Counted from the stretch's first letter, positions 1 through 7,702 are shown. The stretch: DNA of 11,730 nt from Betaproteobacteria bacterium (GCA_005882155.1 VBCQ01000238.1:1-11730), one strand, 5' to 3'. Notes: generated by a model not told the origin, from the letters alone. Numbers and translations are program-made.

Positions 1-2415
1 TCACTTCGCCGGCGTCAACACCAGCGTCTGCTCGGCCGCTCCACTCCACAACGGCACGTAGTCCACCTTCGCCCAGGGACCGACGAAGCTGCTGTACAGC
101 GGCGAGAAAAAGAGCCCCGACTGTCCGGTCGACAGCATCACGCGCGACTGGCTCGTGTCGCCGAGGTCGTAGAGCGCACGCAGGCTGGGCCCATGCTCGT
201 CGAGGTAGAGCTCGCCGGTGACGCTGTCGGGCTTCAAGGTAACGCGCGAGACATTCAACGTGTAGGTGTCGCCGCCCACCGGCGCGCGCAGCTCGAACCA
301 GCGGGCCAGCGCCTTCACCTTGCTGAACGGCCGATGCTCGGAGCGCGCCGAATGCGCCCGGCCCCACTGCCACGCTGTCACGTCGCTGCCTTGCGCGGCC
401 TGCAACTCGTCGAGCGCTCGAGTCAGCGCCGCATCGATCTGCTGCTCGCAGGTCTCGACGACGGCCGGCGTCGACTTGTCGTCGCACCACCAGGCGTCGT
501 TGCGGTCGAGCACGCCTTCGAGCGCATCGCGGAAATTGCGACCGCCGATCAGGCGCTCCCACTGTGCGCTGCCGAGCTCGTCGGCGAACACGCCTTGCGT
601 GAGCTGGCGCGACCAGGCCCAGAAGATCAGCGGCGCCGCCTTGCCGGCCGCCATCGTGCCGTCGAAGCCGGCGAGCTGCTGCTGCGCCGCCGCGGCGAGC
701 GGGTGCGTCGACTTCGCCTTCTGCAGGAACGGCAGCAGCCGCTGCGTCGCGAGCGACAGCTCGTCGGCCTGCATCGCACGCAGGCTCGCGAGGTTGTGCT
801 TGGGCTTGGCATCGAGCATCTGCGCGATGCGCTGCATGCGATACGGCAGCGCCCATTCGCTCGTGATGAAGTGCGGGTAGTCGGCCGGATGGATGCGCTG
901 GTTGGCCGTGCCTATCCAGCCGCGCGGCGGATCGAGCTCGCGCGGCGTCAGCGTCGGCTCGAGATAGCCGGCCCAGTCGTAGCGCGCGTCCCAGCCGGGT
1001 GACGGGACCTGCCCCTTCAAGTCGTTCTCGGGCTTGCGCAGCGGCACGCGACCGGCTGACACCTCGCCGATGTGGCCGTCGCGATCGGCAACGACCATGT
1101 TCTGCATCGGCGCGGTGTATTTCGCCGAGCCGGCGATGAAGTCCGCGACCGACTTCGCTTCGTTAAACGCGATGCCGGCATCGATGATTCCGGTGTCGCG
1201 GTCGAGCGCGGTCCAGCGCATCGCGAGCGCGTAGGTCGGCTTGGCCGTCGGGCCGATCACGCCGTCAGCGACGCCGGCGTCAGAGATCACCGGGCCGTGA
1301 CGCGTCGCGCGCGCGACCAGCGTGACGTCGGCCTGGCCTTTCACCTTGATGACCTCGTTGACGGTCTCGAAGCGCGCCCAGCCGTCGGGCGTCTGGTACT
1401 GCGCGCTGTCGTCGGGCTTGATGCGCTCGAGGTAGAGGTCTTGCACATCGGGGCCGGTATTGGTGAAGCCCCATGCGACATGCTCGTTCTGGCCGAGGAT
1501 CACGCCGGGCAGCGCCGGCATCGTCGCGCCGGCCACCTTCAGCTCCGGTGCCTCGATGCGCGCGAAGTACCACAGCGCCGGCGCGCTCAGCTTCAGGTGC
1601 GGGTCGTTGGCGAGCAATGGCTTGCCGCTCTCGGTGTGCGAGCCGTGCACAACCCAGTTGTTCGAGCCGACGCCTTCGATGCCGGACTCGGGCGCGAAAT
1701 TCAAGGCCTGCGTACCGAGCTTGCCGTCGATTCGCAGCTCGCGGAACAGCGCCGCGTAGTCGGCGGTGGCAAGCGGCTTCTCGCCCGGGTATGGCGGCAG
1801 CAGCTCGTTGATGCGCTCGACCGGCAGAGTCAGCGCAAGCCGCATGCGCAGCAGCTCGGTGCTCCAATTGGCGCCGAGGTCCCACGCCATCATGATTCCC
1901 CAGGCCAGCGTGTCTTCGGGCGTCCATGGCTCGGGCTGCAGGCCGAGCACGACGAACTCGGGCGGGCGCGCCTTCATCGCGCCGCTCAAGTAGGCATTGA
2001 TGCCAGCCGTGTAGGCGCTGACGATCGCCTTCGTCTGCGGGCTCGCACTCGCCCACTGCACGCTGGCCGCGCGCTTGACGCCGAGCGCACGCAGGAACTT
2101 GTCGTTGTCGAGCGCCGCCGCGCCGAAGGCCTCGGCCAAGCGGCCCGAGCCGATGCGCCGATGCGTCTCGAGTTGCCACAGGCGGTCTTGCGCATGCACG
2201 AAGCCGAGGCCGAACATCGCGTCCTCGCGCGACTTCGCCTTGATGGTCGGGATGCCGGTGGCGTCGCGCTCGATGCGGATCTCGTCGCGCAGGCCGATGA
2301 GGCTCAGGCTGCCGTCGGTCTGCGGCATTGAGCGCTGCATGTAGAGCCACAGCGCGGCTGCAACAACGAGCAGCAGCAACAGGAATCCGATTGCCGTGCG
2401 ACGCAGCCATTTCAT
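1..2415 (-). CDS. Penicillin acylase family protein (Ntn hydrolase)
   Basis: Membrane-anchored hydrolase of the penicillin/acyl-homoserine-lactone acylase superfamily, 804 residues, the usual size for the family. Residues 7-25 form one hydrophobic anchor after a basic MKWLRR start, so the enzyme should face the periplasm. The family hallmark is visible: GSNNW at 250-254, with Ser251 as the predicted N-terminal nucleophile released by autocatalytic cleavage of the precursor, followed by ANDPHL at 269-274 and later a TNTGPDVQDLY motif. The region before Ser251 would be the alpha subunit and the rest the beta subunit. The ATG follows AGGAG at a spacing of about 8 bases. The gene is complete, with its TGA at the first bases of the window. 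The true substrate (beta-lactam, acyl-homoserine lactone or another amide) cannot be read from sequence. Family call is secure; substrate is unknown. Confidence 0.93.
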   Translation of the reverse strand: MKWLRRTAIGFLLLLLVVAAALWLYMQRSMPQTDGSLSLIGLRDEIRIERDATGIPTIKAKSREDAMFGLGFVHAQDRLWQLETHRRIGSGRLAEAFGAAALDNDKFLRALGVKRAASVQWASASPQTKAIVSAYTAGINAYLSGAMKARPPEFVVLGLQPEPWTPEDTLAWGIMMAWDLGANWSTELLRMRLALTLPVERINELLPPYPGEKPLATADYAALFRELRIDGKLGTQALNFAPESGIEGVGSNNWVVHGSHTESGKPLLANDPHLKLSAPALWYFARIEAPELKVAGATMPALPGVILGQNEHVAWGFTNTGPDVQDLYLERIKPDDSAQYQTPDGWARFETVNEVIKVKGQADVTLVARATRHGPVISDAGVADGVIGPTAKPTYALAMRWTALDRDTGIIDAGIAFNEAKSVADFIAGSAKYTAPMQNMVVADRDGHIGEVSAGRVPLRKPENDLKGQVPSPGWDARYDWAGYLEPTLTPRELDPPRGWIGTANQRIHPADYPHFITSEWALPYRMQRIAQMLDAKPKHNLASLRAMQADELSLATQRLLPFLQKAKSTHPLAAAAQQQLAGFDGTMAAGKAAPLIFWAWSRQLTQGVFADELGSAQWERLIGGRNFRDALEGVLDRNDAWWCDDKSTPAVVETCEQQIDAALTRALDELQAAQGSDVTAWQWGRAHSARSEHRPFSKVKALARWFELRAPVGGDTYTLNVSRVTLKPDSVTGELYLDEHGPSLRALYDLGDTSQSRVMLSTGQSGLFFSPLYSSFVGPWAKVDYVPLWSGAAEQTLVLTPAK

Positions 2416-2453
2416 CGGGAGTCTCCTCGGGTTCGGTAACAGACAAGGTTAAC

Positions 2454-2467
2454 GCGTCGCGCGACGC
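2454..2467. repeat. 14-base perfect palindrome in divergent intergenic region
   Basis: GCGTCGCGCGACGC is a perfect palindrome lying between the divergent acylase gene and the small unknown gene at 2583. It lies about 40 bases upstream of the acylase start codon. The position would suit a dimeric regulator, but a CpG-rich palindrome can occur by chance in a high-GC genome. No function is assigned. Confidence 0.35.
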
Positions 2468-2582
2468 AGGCCATCGGTGCTTGTGCGATGGAAGCGATCT
2501 GTGCGGTTTGTGCCGCGCTTTTTCGCGCTTGGCGATTGCATCGAATCGAAACAATCGGCTGCAGACGACTGGAGCGCGAGCC

Positions 2583-2927
2583 ATGAATGCCTCTGCCTAC
2601 GAGACCGAATTGAGACACGCCACGCGCAACGGCTTCGGCCTGCCCGACGAGCGGCTCGCGCGGGTGGCCGCGCGGCGCGCCTTCGTCGAGTTGAAGCAAA
2701 GTTTCATGCGTGCCGTGGCCGATGTCGAAGGCAGCTCCGGCGAACTGCTGCAGCGCAAGGTACGACAAGCGAGTGAAGCCATCGAGTTGTGGCGCCTGCG
2801 CGCGCTCGTGCTCGAGTCGTTGCCGCCGCAGCATCCGCACACCGCCGCTCATCGCATCGAATTGCGTCGCCAGCTCGACAGCGTATTCCCCGACCACGGC
2901 GTCGATACCGGCTTTCTTCCGCTGTGA
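2583..2927 (+). CDS. Hypothetical protein, 114 aa
   Basis: Small soluble, charged and probably mostly helical protein of 114 residues. It has no signal peptide, membrane segment, cysteine or recognisable catalytic motif. I do not recognise a family. The open frame extends further upstream to 2328, but there it overlaps the acylase gene antisense. The ATG at 2583 is preferred because GGAG at 2571-2574 sits 8 bases before it and the protein-like composition begins there. The stretch KVRQASEAIELWRLRALVLESL (given here in parts: KVRQASEAIEL then WRLRALVLESL, about residues 60-81) looks like an amphipathic helix. The gene converges on the LysE-type gene, with only 3 bases between their stop codons. 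Coding potential is supported by the ribosome binding site and by the lack of any better gene in the interval. Confidence 0.7.
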   Translation: MNASAYETELRHATRNGFGLPDERLARVAARRAFVELKQSFMRAVADVEGSSGELLQRKVRQASEAIELWRLRALVLESLPPQHPHTAAHRIELRRQLDSVFPDHGVDTGFLPL

Positions 2928-2930
2928 ATC

Positions 2931-3566
2931 TCAGCGCGAGCTCAGTGCCAGCTTCACGCCGAGGCCGACGAACAGCGCACCCGCTGCGCGCTTGAGCCAC
3001 AGGCCGAGGCCACTGCCCGACATGCTGCCGGTCAATCGCTCGCGTAGCGTGCTCGCGAGCAGCGCGACCGCGATGTTGACCGCCGTGCCGCCGACATTGA
3101 ACAACGCCCCGAGAACCAGAAACGCCGCCGCCTGACCCGACGCATCGGGCGTGATGAACTGCGGCAAGAACGCGAGAAAGAACAGCGCCACTTTCGGGTT
3201 CAGCGCGTTGGTGAACGCGCCTTGCCAAAACACGCGCCGCGCCCGCACGACGACGCTGGCCACTGCCGCACGCCGCTGGCGCAGCATGCCGATGCCGACC
3301 CAGACGAGGTAAGCCGCGCCGAGCCACTTCACGACCTCGAACGCCGTCGCCGACGCGGCAAGCAAAGCCGACAAGCCGATCGTCGCGAGCGCCATGTGCA
3401 GCAGGCAGCCCGCACCGATGCCGAGCGACGCCATGACCCCGGCGCGCTTGCCGTGTGCGGCACTGCTGCCGATGACGAACAGCATGTCGGGGCCGGGCGT
3501 CAGGTTCAGCAGCAAGCCCGCCGCCATGAACAGCGGCAGATCGTGAATCGGCAGGGCGCTCATCAT
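2931..3566 (-). CDS. LysE/RhtB family translocator
   Basis: Predicted inner-membrane amino-acid (or related metabolite) exporter of the LysE/RhtB superfamily, 211 residues, the family's standard length. It shows the family's N-terminal signature NLTPGPDML in the first hydrophobic segment, a short basic cytoplasmic loop (AHGKRAG), and the central NPKVALFFLAFLPQF motif at about 122-136. Five to six hydrophobic segments can be counted. The frame runs on upstream to 3653, but that part overlaps the DUF1993 gene and is arginine-rich. ATG codons at 3566 and 3563 are the credible starts, and homologues would most naturally begin at one of them. There is no clear Shine-Dalgarno, and the start lies 4 bases after the upstream stop, so translation is probably coupled to the DUF1993 gene. 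Exported substrate unknown. Confidence 0.9.
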   Translation of the reverse strand: MMSALPIHDLPLFMAAGLLLNLTPGPDMLFVIGSSAAHGKRAGVMASLGIGAGCLLHMALATIGLSALLAASATAFEVVKWLGAAYLVWVGIGMLRQRRAAVASVVVRARRVFWQGAFTNALNPKVALFFLAFLPQFITPDASGQAAAFLVLGALFNVGGTAVNIAVALLASTLRERLTGSMSGSGLGLWLKRAAGALFVGLGVKLALSSR

Positions 3567-3570
3567 CAAA

Positions 3571-4083
3571 TCAGATGCCGGAGGCGAAGAGATAGTCGCT
3601 CTTGCCGAGATCGACGCCGTTGTGGCGCAGCAGCGCGTACGTCGTCGTGACATGGAAGAAGAAGTTCGGCAGCGCGAAGTGCTTCAGATAGGCCTCGCCC
3701 TTGAACGTCAGCGGGCCGGAGCGGCGCGGCACCGTCACTTCACGGTCTTCGCTGCCGTCGATCTGCGCGGCCGGAACCGATTGCACGTAGTCGATGGTCT
3801 TGCGAATTCGCGCGCGCAACTCGTCGATCTTCGCCTCGTTGTCTTCGAACACCGGCGCTTCGACGCCGGCGAGCCGCGCGACCGCCGATTTGGCGGCATC
3901 GCTGGCGATCTGGATCTGCCTGAGGAACGGCAGCATGTCGGGTGCGAGCCGCGCGGTGAGCAGCACATTGGGCTCGAACTTCTTCGCCGCGGCGTGCTCC
4001 TGCGCCTTGTCGAGCCACTTGAGCATGTTGCTCAGCATGCGAACGAAGACCGGAACGCTGGCGGAATGCATCGATATGGACAT
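3571..4083 (-). CDS. DUF1993 family protein
   Basis: Cytoplasmic protein of 170 residues matching the DUF1993 family, small helical-bundle proteins related to the DinB fold with no established biochemical role. Recognisable blocks are LAPDMLPFLRQIQIASDAAK at about 46-65 and, near the C terminus, LPNFFFHVTTTYALLRHNGV at about 138-157 followed by DLGKSDYL. The frame extends upstream to 4155, but the ATG at 4083 is chosen because AGGAGA lies about 6 bases before it and MSISMHSASVPVF is a typical family start. It is the first gene of a two-gene unit with the LysE-type exporter, whose ATG follows after 4 bases. It is divergent from the dehydrogenase gene, with an 80-base shared upstream region. 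Family call firm; function unknown. Confidence 0.9.
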   Translation of the reverse strand: MSISMHSASVPVFVRMLSNMLKWLDKAQEHAAAKKFEPNVLLTARLAPDMLPFLRQIQIASDAAKSAVARLAGVEAPVFEDNEAKIDELRARIRKTIDYVQSVPAAQIDGSEDREVTVPRRSGPLTFKGEAYLKHFALPNFFFHVTTTYALLRHNGVDLGKSDYLFASGI

Positions 4084-4150
4084 GTCGTCTCCTGTGAATT
4101 CTGCGGGGAATGGCGATGCTACTTCGACTGCCCGAGCTTTGCAGAGCGGG

Positions 4151-4156
4151 CACAAT
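4151..4156 (+). promoter_or_regulatory. Candidate -10 element of a leaderless dehydrogenase mRNA
   Basis: CACAAT matches four of six positions of the TATAAT consensus. It is separated by 7 bases from the GTG start at 4164, so transcription would begin at or next to the start codon. No convincing -35 hexamer and no Shine-Dalgarno are seen. The same geometry recurs before upp and rlmB in this window. Confidence 0.4.
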
Positions 4157-4163
4157 CCGGTGC

Positions 4164-5171
4164 GTGAACATCATCATCCTCGACGATTACCAAGACGCGG
4201 TCCGCAAGCTCAAGTGCGCAAGCAAGCTCGAATCGCTGAACGCCAAGGTCTTCACGAACACCGTCAAGGGCATCGGCCAGCTGTCGATCCGCTTGCGCGA
4301 CGCCGATGTGCTGGTGCTGATCCGCGAGCGCACGCAGTTCCCAAAGCAGTTGCTCGAAAAATTGCCGCGCCTGAAATTGATCGCGCAGACCGGCCGCGTC
4401 GGCAACCACATCGACGTCGACACCTGCACCCGCATGGGCATTGCGGTGGCCGAGGGCGTGGCCTCGCCGGTCGCGCCGGCTGAGTTGACCTGGGCCTTGA
4501 TCATGGCCGCGATGCGCCGCTTGCCGCAGTACATCGGCAACCTGAAGCACGGTGCGTGGCAGCAATCGGGATTGAAAGCGGCGTCGATGCCGGCCAACTT
4601 CTGCCTCGGCACCGTGCTGCGCGGCCGCACGCTCGGCATCTGGGGCTACGGCAAGATCGGCCAGATGGTGGCAGGCTACGGCCGCGCGTTCGGCATGCAG
4701 GTGACCGTGTGGGGCAGCGAGTCGGCGCGCGATCAGGCGCAGCGCGACGGCTGCATCCCGGCACCGAGCTGCGAAGTCTTCTTCGAGGCCTGCGACGTGC
4801 TGTCGCTGCACTTGCGACTCACCGACACGACGCGCGGCATCGTCAAGCATGAATCGCTGGCGCGCATGAAGCCGACCGCGCTGCTCGTCAACACCTCGCG
4901 TGCCGAGCTGATCGAAGACGGCGCGCTGGTCTCGGCGCTGAACCGCGGCCGCCCCGGGATGGCCGCGGTCGACGTGTTCGAAAGCGAGCCGATCCTGCAG
5001 GGCCATCCGCTGCTGCGTTTGGAGAACGCGGTGTGCACGCCGCACATCGGCTACGTCGAGCAAGACAGCTACGAGGCGTATTTCAGCGCCGCCTTCGACA
5101 ACATCGTCAACTTCATCAACGGCCAGCCGAGCAACATCATCAACCCCGAGGCTCTGAAGGTGCTTCGTTGA
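4164..5171 (+). CDS. D-2-hydroxyacid dehydrogenase family protein
   Basis: NAD(P)-dependent D-isomer-specific 2-hydroxyacid dehydrogenase, 335 residues, cytoplasmic, resembling D-3-phosphoglycerate dehydrogenase without a C-terminal ACT domain. The Rossmann glycine motif GYGKIG lies at about 161-166 after RGRTLGIW. The catalytic set is present: Arg246 in NTSRAELIEDGAL, Glu275 in VDVFESEP and His294 in TPHIGY. GTG at 4164 is preferred because MNIIILDDYQDAV is the natural start of the first beta strand; an ATG at 4110 would add 18 residues with no family resemblance. No Shine-Dalgarno is evident; a -10-like CACAAT lies 7 bases upstream. The TGA overlaps the start of the first chromate-transporter gene by 4 bases, so the three genes are probably one operon. 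Substrate cannot be deduced. Confidence 0.93.
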   Translation: MNIIILDDYQDAVRKLKCASKLESLNAKVFTNTVKGIGQLSIRLRDADVLVLIRERTQFPKQLLEKLPRLKLIAQTGRVGNHIDVDTCTRMGIAVAEGVASPVAPAELTWALIMAAMRRLPQYIGNLKHGAWQQSGLKAASMPANFCLGTVLRGRTLGIWGYGKIGQMVAGYGRAFGMQVTVWGSESARDQAQRDGCIPAPSCEVFFEACDVLSLHLRLTDTTRGIVKHESLARMKPTALLVNTSRAELIEDGALVSALNRGRPGMAAVDVFESEPILQGHPLLRLENAVCTPHIGYVEQDSYEAYFSAAFDNIVNFINGQPSNIINPEALKVLR

Positions 5172-5755
5172 ACGATACCGCCGTGCCGGTCGAGACCGCC
5201 GAAACGCTCGCCGCACCGACCTCGCTGTCCGACCTGTTCTTCACCTTCAATCGCATGTCGCTGCAAGGCTTCGGCGGCGTGCTCGCGGTGGCGCAGCGCG
5301 AACTGGTCGAGCGCACGCGCTGGATGACGCGCGAGCAGTTCGTCGAGACGCTGGCGGTGAGCCAGGTGCTGCCCGGCCCGAACATCGTCAACATGGCGCT
5401 GATGATCGGCGACCGCCACTTCGGTCTGCGCGGCGCGTTCGTCGCACTCGCCGGCATGCTGCTCGTGCCGCTCGTCATCGTGCTCGCGCTGACCGCCTTG
5501 TACGCACAGTTCGCGACTCATGCGATGGTCAGCGGCGCGCTGCGCGGCATGGGCGCGGTGGCCGCGGGCCTCGTGATCTCCACCGCGGTGAAGCTCTCGA
5601 CGACGCTGAAGAAGAGCGCGATGGGTCTGCCGCTCGGCATCGCATTCGCGGCCGTCACCTTCATCGCCGTCGCGGTGCTGCGCTGGCCGCTGGTGTGGGT
5701 GCTGGGCGGCCTGGGGCCCATCGCGGTCGCGTGCGCGTTCTGGAGGCTCAGGTGA
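5168..5755 (+). CDS. Chromate transporter, N-terminal half-type (short-chain CHR)
   Basis: Integral membrane protein of 195 residues with a single CHR domain. Short-chain members of the chromate ion transporter family work as pairs of half-size proteins; this is the first of such a pair. Seen in the sequence: FNRMSLQGFGGVLAVAQREL at about 27-46, the CHR signature ETLAVSQVLPGPNIVNMA at about 60-77, and several hydrophobic segments after residue 88. The start is an unusual TTG at 5168, inside the dehydrogenase stop (TTGA). GAAGG lies 7 bases upstream, while the next candidate, GTG at 5183, has no ribosome binding site. The 4-base overlap implies translational coupling. The family exports chromate or transports sulfate-like oxyanions, but many members have no tested substrate, so chromate resistance is only inferred. 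Confidence 0.9.
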   Translation: MNDTAVPVETAETLAAPTSLSDLFFTFNRMSLQGFGGVLAVAQRELVERTRWMTREQFVETLAVSQVLPGPNIVNMALMIGDRHFGLRGAFVALAGMLLVPLVIVLALTALYAQFATHAMVSGALRGMGAVAAGLVISTAVKLSTTLKKSAMGLPLGIAFAAVTFIAVAVLRWPLVWVLGGLGPIAVACAFWRLR

Positions 5756-6300
5756 CCGGTCTCGCGTCGGCGCTCAGCGCGACCGACCTGCTCGCGCTGT
5801 TCGCGCAATTTCTCGTGCTGAGCCTGCTCGCGGTCGGCGGCGCGATCGCGACGGCGCCCGAGATGCACCGCTTCGTCGTCAACGAGCACCACTGGATCAC
5901 CGACGCGCAGTTCACCGCGTCGGTCGCGATCGCGCAGGCCGCGCCGGGGCCCAACGTGCTCTTCGTCGCGGTGATCGGCTGGAACGTCGCCGGCCCCATG
6001 GGTGCGCTCGCGACGATGACCGGCATCCTGCTGCCGTCGACCGCACTGTCGCTGTGGGCCACGCGCTGGGGTCGCGCACGCCGCGAGACGCGCGGCGTAC
6101 GCGCGTTCACGACCGGCATGGCGCCGTTGACCCTCGGCTTGCTGCTCGCCACCGGCTGGGTGCTCGCCGGGCCGGCCGCCGGTCACGTCGGCTCGATGCT
6201 CCTCGTCTTCGCTACCGTCGTCGTGATGGTTCGAACAAAGCTCAGCCCGATGTGGGCGGTGGCAGTCGGGGCGGTGGCGGGGGTGGTTGGATGGGCGTGA
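5752..6300 (+). CDS. Chromate transporter, C-terminal half-type (short-chain CHR)
   Basis: Second half-size CHR-family membrane protein, 182 residues, expected to pair with the product of the gene directly upstream to form one transporter. Visible features are an N-terminal hydrophobic segment with VGGAIATAPEMHRFVV at about 28-43, the family's WITDAQFTASVAIAQAAPGP at about 48-67, and further hydrophobic stretches to the C terminus. The GTG start at 5752 overlaps the preceding TGA (GTGA) and has a strong GGAGG 5 bases upstream at 5742-5746. An ATG at 5695 would lie deep inside the upstream gene and is rejected. It is the last gene of the plus-strand trio and converges on the DUF302 gene, with 18 bases between stops. 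No T-rich terminator is seen there. Confidence 0.9.
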   Translation: MTGLASALSATDLLALFAQFLVLSLLAVGGAIATAPEMHRFVVNEHHWITDAQFTASVAIAQAAPGPNVLFVAVIGWNVAGPMGALATMTGILLPSTALSLWATRWGRARRETRGVRAFTTGMAPLTLGLLLATGWVLAGPAAGHVGSMLLVFATVVVMVRTKLSPMWAVAVGAVAGVVGWA

Positions 6301-6318
6301 TGCGATCGCTCGCGGCGA

Positions 6319-6765
6319 TTACTGCAACGCATCCGCCACCAGCATCGGCAACTCGGTCAGATCGCGCGCCACGTTCGGCGGCAGATCGTCCCAATCGGAG
6401 CCGGTGAACACCACTTCGGTGTCGCCATGCGCATCGCTGCGCACGCACACCGCGAGCGGGATCTCGGGGGCCGATTTCGGGCCTTCCATCAGCACCGGCG
6501 TGCCGCCGTCCGATGACTCGAAAACGATCATCGCGAACTCGCGTTGATCTTCGTGCGGCTTCGGCGCGGGCGGCTCGACGCGGGTGAACACCGACAGGCC
6601 ATGCTTGGCCGCACACGCCTCGATGCGCTCGACCGTTTCGGGAACGCGAAAGCGGCTCGACTGCGACAACGCCCGCTCCTGGCCCTGCGCAGGTCGGCCG
6701 CCGCCCAGCGCGGACATCACCACCGCCACACAGCTCGTCATCCAGAAACGGAAAGCTTGCTTCAT
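6319..6765 (-). CDS. Exported DUF302 domain protein
   Basis: Protein of 148 residues with an N-terminal signal peptide (MKQAFRFWMTSCVAVVMSAL), probably cleaved after the AQG at 26-28, followed by a DUF302 domain. The domain is recognised from VPETVERIEACAAKHGLSVF at about 41-60 and the core strand region FAMIVFESSDGGTPVLMEGP with EIPLAVCVRSDAHGD after it. DUF302 proteins adopt a small alpha/beta fold, and the biochemical role is not established. The frame runs on to 6792, but ATG 6765 is preferred: TGGAG lies 8 bases upstream and the signal peptide begins there. It lies downstream of upp on the same strand across a 130-base gap containing inverted repeats, so it may be a separate transcription unit. 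Export is inferred from the leader. Confidence 0.85.
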   Translation of the reverse strand: MKQAFRFWMTSCVAVVMSALGGGRPAQGQERALSQSSRFRVPETVERIEACAAKHGLSVFTRVEPPAPKPHEDQREFAMIVFESSDGGTPVLMEGPKSAPEIPLAVCVRSDAHGDTEVVFTGSDWDDLPPNVARDLTELPMLVADALQ

Positions 6766-6821
6766 CGGTACTACTCCAGGATCCAACGCCATCAGAGGGC
6801 GCAGTGTGGAGCAGTTCGATG

Positions 6822-6889
6822 ACGGGTCGGTGAAGACTCGTAACGACCCGTGGTGGGCCCGGTCTTGGATCGCGCCGCAGCGTTACGAG
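6822..6889. repeat. Two overlapping inverted repeats between upp and the DUF302 gene
   Basis: First pair: ACGGGTCG at 6822-6829 with CGACCCGT at 6844-6851, 8 perfect pairs and a 14-base loop. Second pair: CTCGTAACG at 6837-6845 with CGTTACGAG at 6881-6889, 9 perfect pairs. The left arm of the second lies largely inside the loop of the first and shares two bases with its right arm, so the two stems cannot both form fully. No T-run follows on the minus strand, so a standard intrinsic terminator for upp is not shown. Confidence 0.45.
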
Positions 6890-6895
6890 CGCTCT

Positions 6896-7522
6896 CTATT
6901 TCGTCCCGAAAATCTTGTCACCGGCGTCACCGAGGCCGGGAATGATGTAACCCACTTCGTTGAGGTAGCTGTCGATTGCCGCGGTCCAGCAGCGAACGTC
7001 GGGATGGGCTCGAGTCAATGCCGCGATGCCTTCGGGCGCAGCGACGAGCACGAGCGCGCGAATGTCGCGGCAGCCGCGGCTCTTCAGCAGCGCGATGGTC
7101 GCGTTCATCGAACCCGCGGTGGCGAGCATCGGGTCGATGATGAGCGCGGTGCGCTCGTCGAGGTGGCCGACGAATTTCTCGAAGTAGTTTTCCGGCTGCA
7201 AGGTCTCGTGATTGCGGCTCAAGCCGACGACGCTGACCTTGGCATTCGGAATCATGTCGAGCACGCCGTCGAGCATGCCGAGGCCGGCGCGCAGGATCGG
7301 AACGACCGTATCTTTGCGGCCGCTGATCTGGTCGATCTCGACCGGCCCGCTCCAGCATTCGATCGTTGTCTTCTCGAGCGGGAAATCGGCGGTGGCTTCG
7401 TACGCCAGCAGGCGCGCGAGCTCGTTGGTCAGCTCGCGGAATTTCTTCGTCGAGATGCCCTGCTCGCGCAGCAGGCCGACCTTGTGCTTGATCAGCGGAT
7501 GTGGGACGTCGATGACCGGCAT
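6896..7522 (-). CDS. upp: Uracil phosphoribosyltransferase
   Basis: Catalyses uracil + PRPP to UMP + pyrophosphate in pyrimidine salvage; cytoplasmic. The protein has 208 residues, the same as typical bacterial Upp. The PRPP-binding loop is clear as LIIDPMLATAGSM at 127-139, and the uracil-binding C-terminal motif as YIIPGLGDAGDKIFGTK at 192-208. The flexible-loop region LSRNHETLQPENYFEK at 101-116 and VPILRAGLGMLDG at 74-86 also fit. The ATG at 7522 gives MPVIDVPHPLIKHKVG, a normal family start. No Shine-Dalgarno precedes it; instead TACACT ends 6 bases before the ATG, suggesting a leaderless transcript. No uracil permease gene is adjacent on either side within the window. Identification is secure. 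Confidence 0.98.
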   Translation of the reverse strand: MPVIDVPHPLIKHKVGLLREQGISTKKFRELTNELARLLAYEATADFPLEKTTIECWSGPVEIDQISGRKDTVVPILRAGLGMLDGVLDMIPNAKVSVVGLSRNHETLQPENYFEKFVGHLDERTALIIDPMLATAGSMNATIALLKSRGCRDIRALVLVAAPEGIAALTRAHPDVRCWTAAIDSYLNEVGYIIPGLGDAGDKIFGTK

Positions 7523-7528
7523 GCGGCC

Positions 7529-7534
7529 AGTGTA
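7529..7534 (-). promoter_or_regulatory. Candidate -10 element of upp (leaderless)
   Basis: On the minus strand, TACACT (four of six matches to TATAAT) is followed by GGCCGC and then the upp ATG. Transcription would start at or beside the start codon. The -35 region is weak: no TTGACA-like hexamer at 16-18 bases. Confidence 0.45.
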
Positions 7535-7604
7535 GCGGGGTCACTTCGACGACCGCGCCATCACCCTGGCCCTACCCAGGAACCTCTTTCGCGGCAAACC
7601 CCGT

Positions 7605-7702
7605 CCGTTCGCACTGAGCTTGTCGAAGTGCCCGCGCAAATCGGCCCAGGGCTTCCTTCGACAGGCTCAGGACGATCGGAAATGCAGGCTCAGCCCGAAC
7701 GG
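7605..7702. repeat. REP-like palindromic element with extra degenerate arm
   Basis: Arm one (7605-7628, containing ACTGAGCTTGTCGAAG) and arm two (7656-7679, containing CTTCGACAGGCTCAG) are inverted copies matching at 20 of 24 positions, separated by 27 bases. A further partial copy in the arm-two orientation, CAGGCTCAGCCCGAACGG, lies at 7685-7702. I recall CTTCGACAGGCTCAG-type arms as a dispersed intergenic repeat in many beta- and gamma-proteobacteria. It lies downstream of the cytochrome gene and upstream of upp, where it might stabilise mRNA or stop transcription. Confidence 0.7.

Noticed and set aside
1072..2331. Long plus-strand open frame (419 codons) opposite the acylase gene
   Set aside because: Antisense to a clear Ntn-hydrolase coding sequence, arginine/alanine-rich with no domain and no ribosome binding site; a high-GC shadow frame.
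1280..2584. 434-codon minus-strand frame overlapping the acylase gene
   Set aside because: Same strand but wrong frame; low-complexity Arg/Ala content and no family motif.
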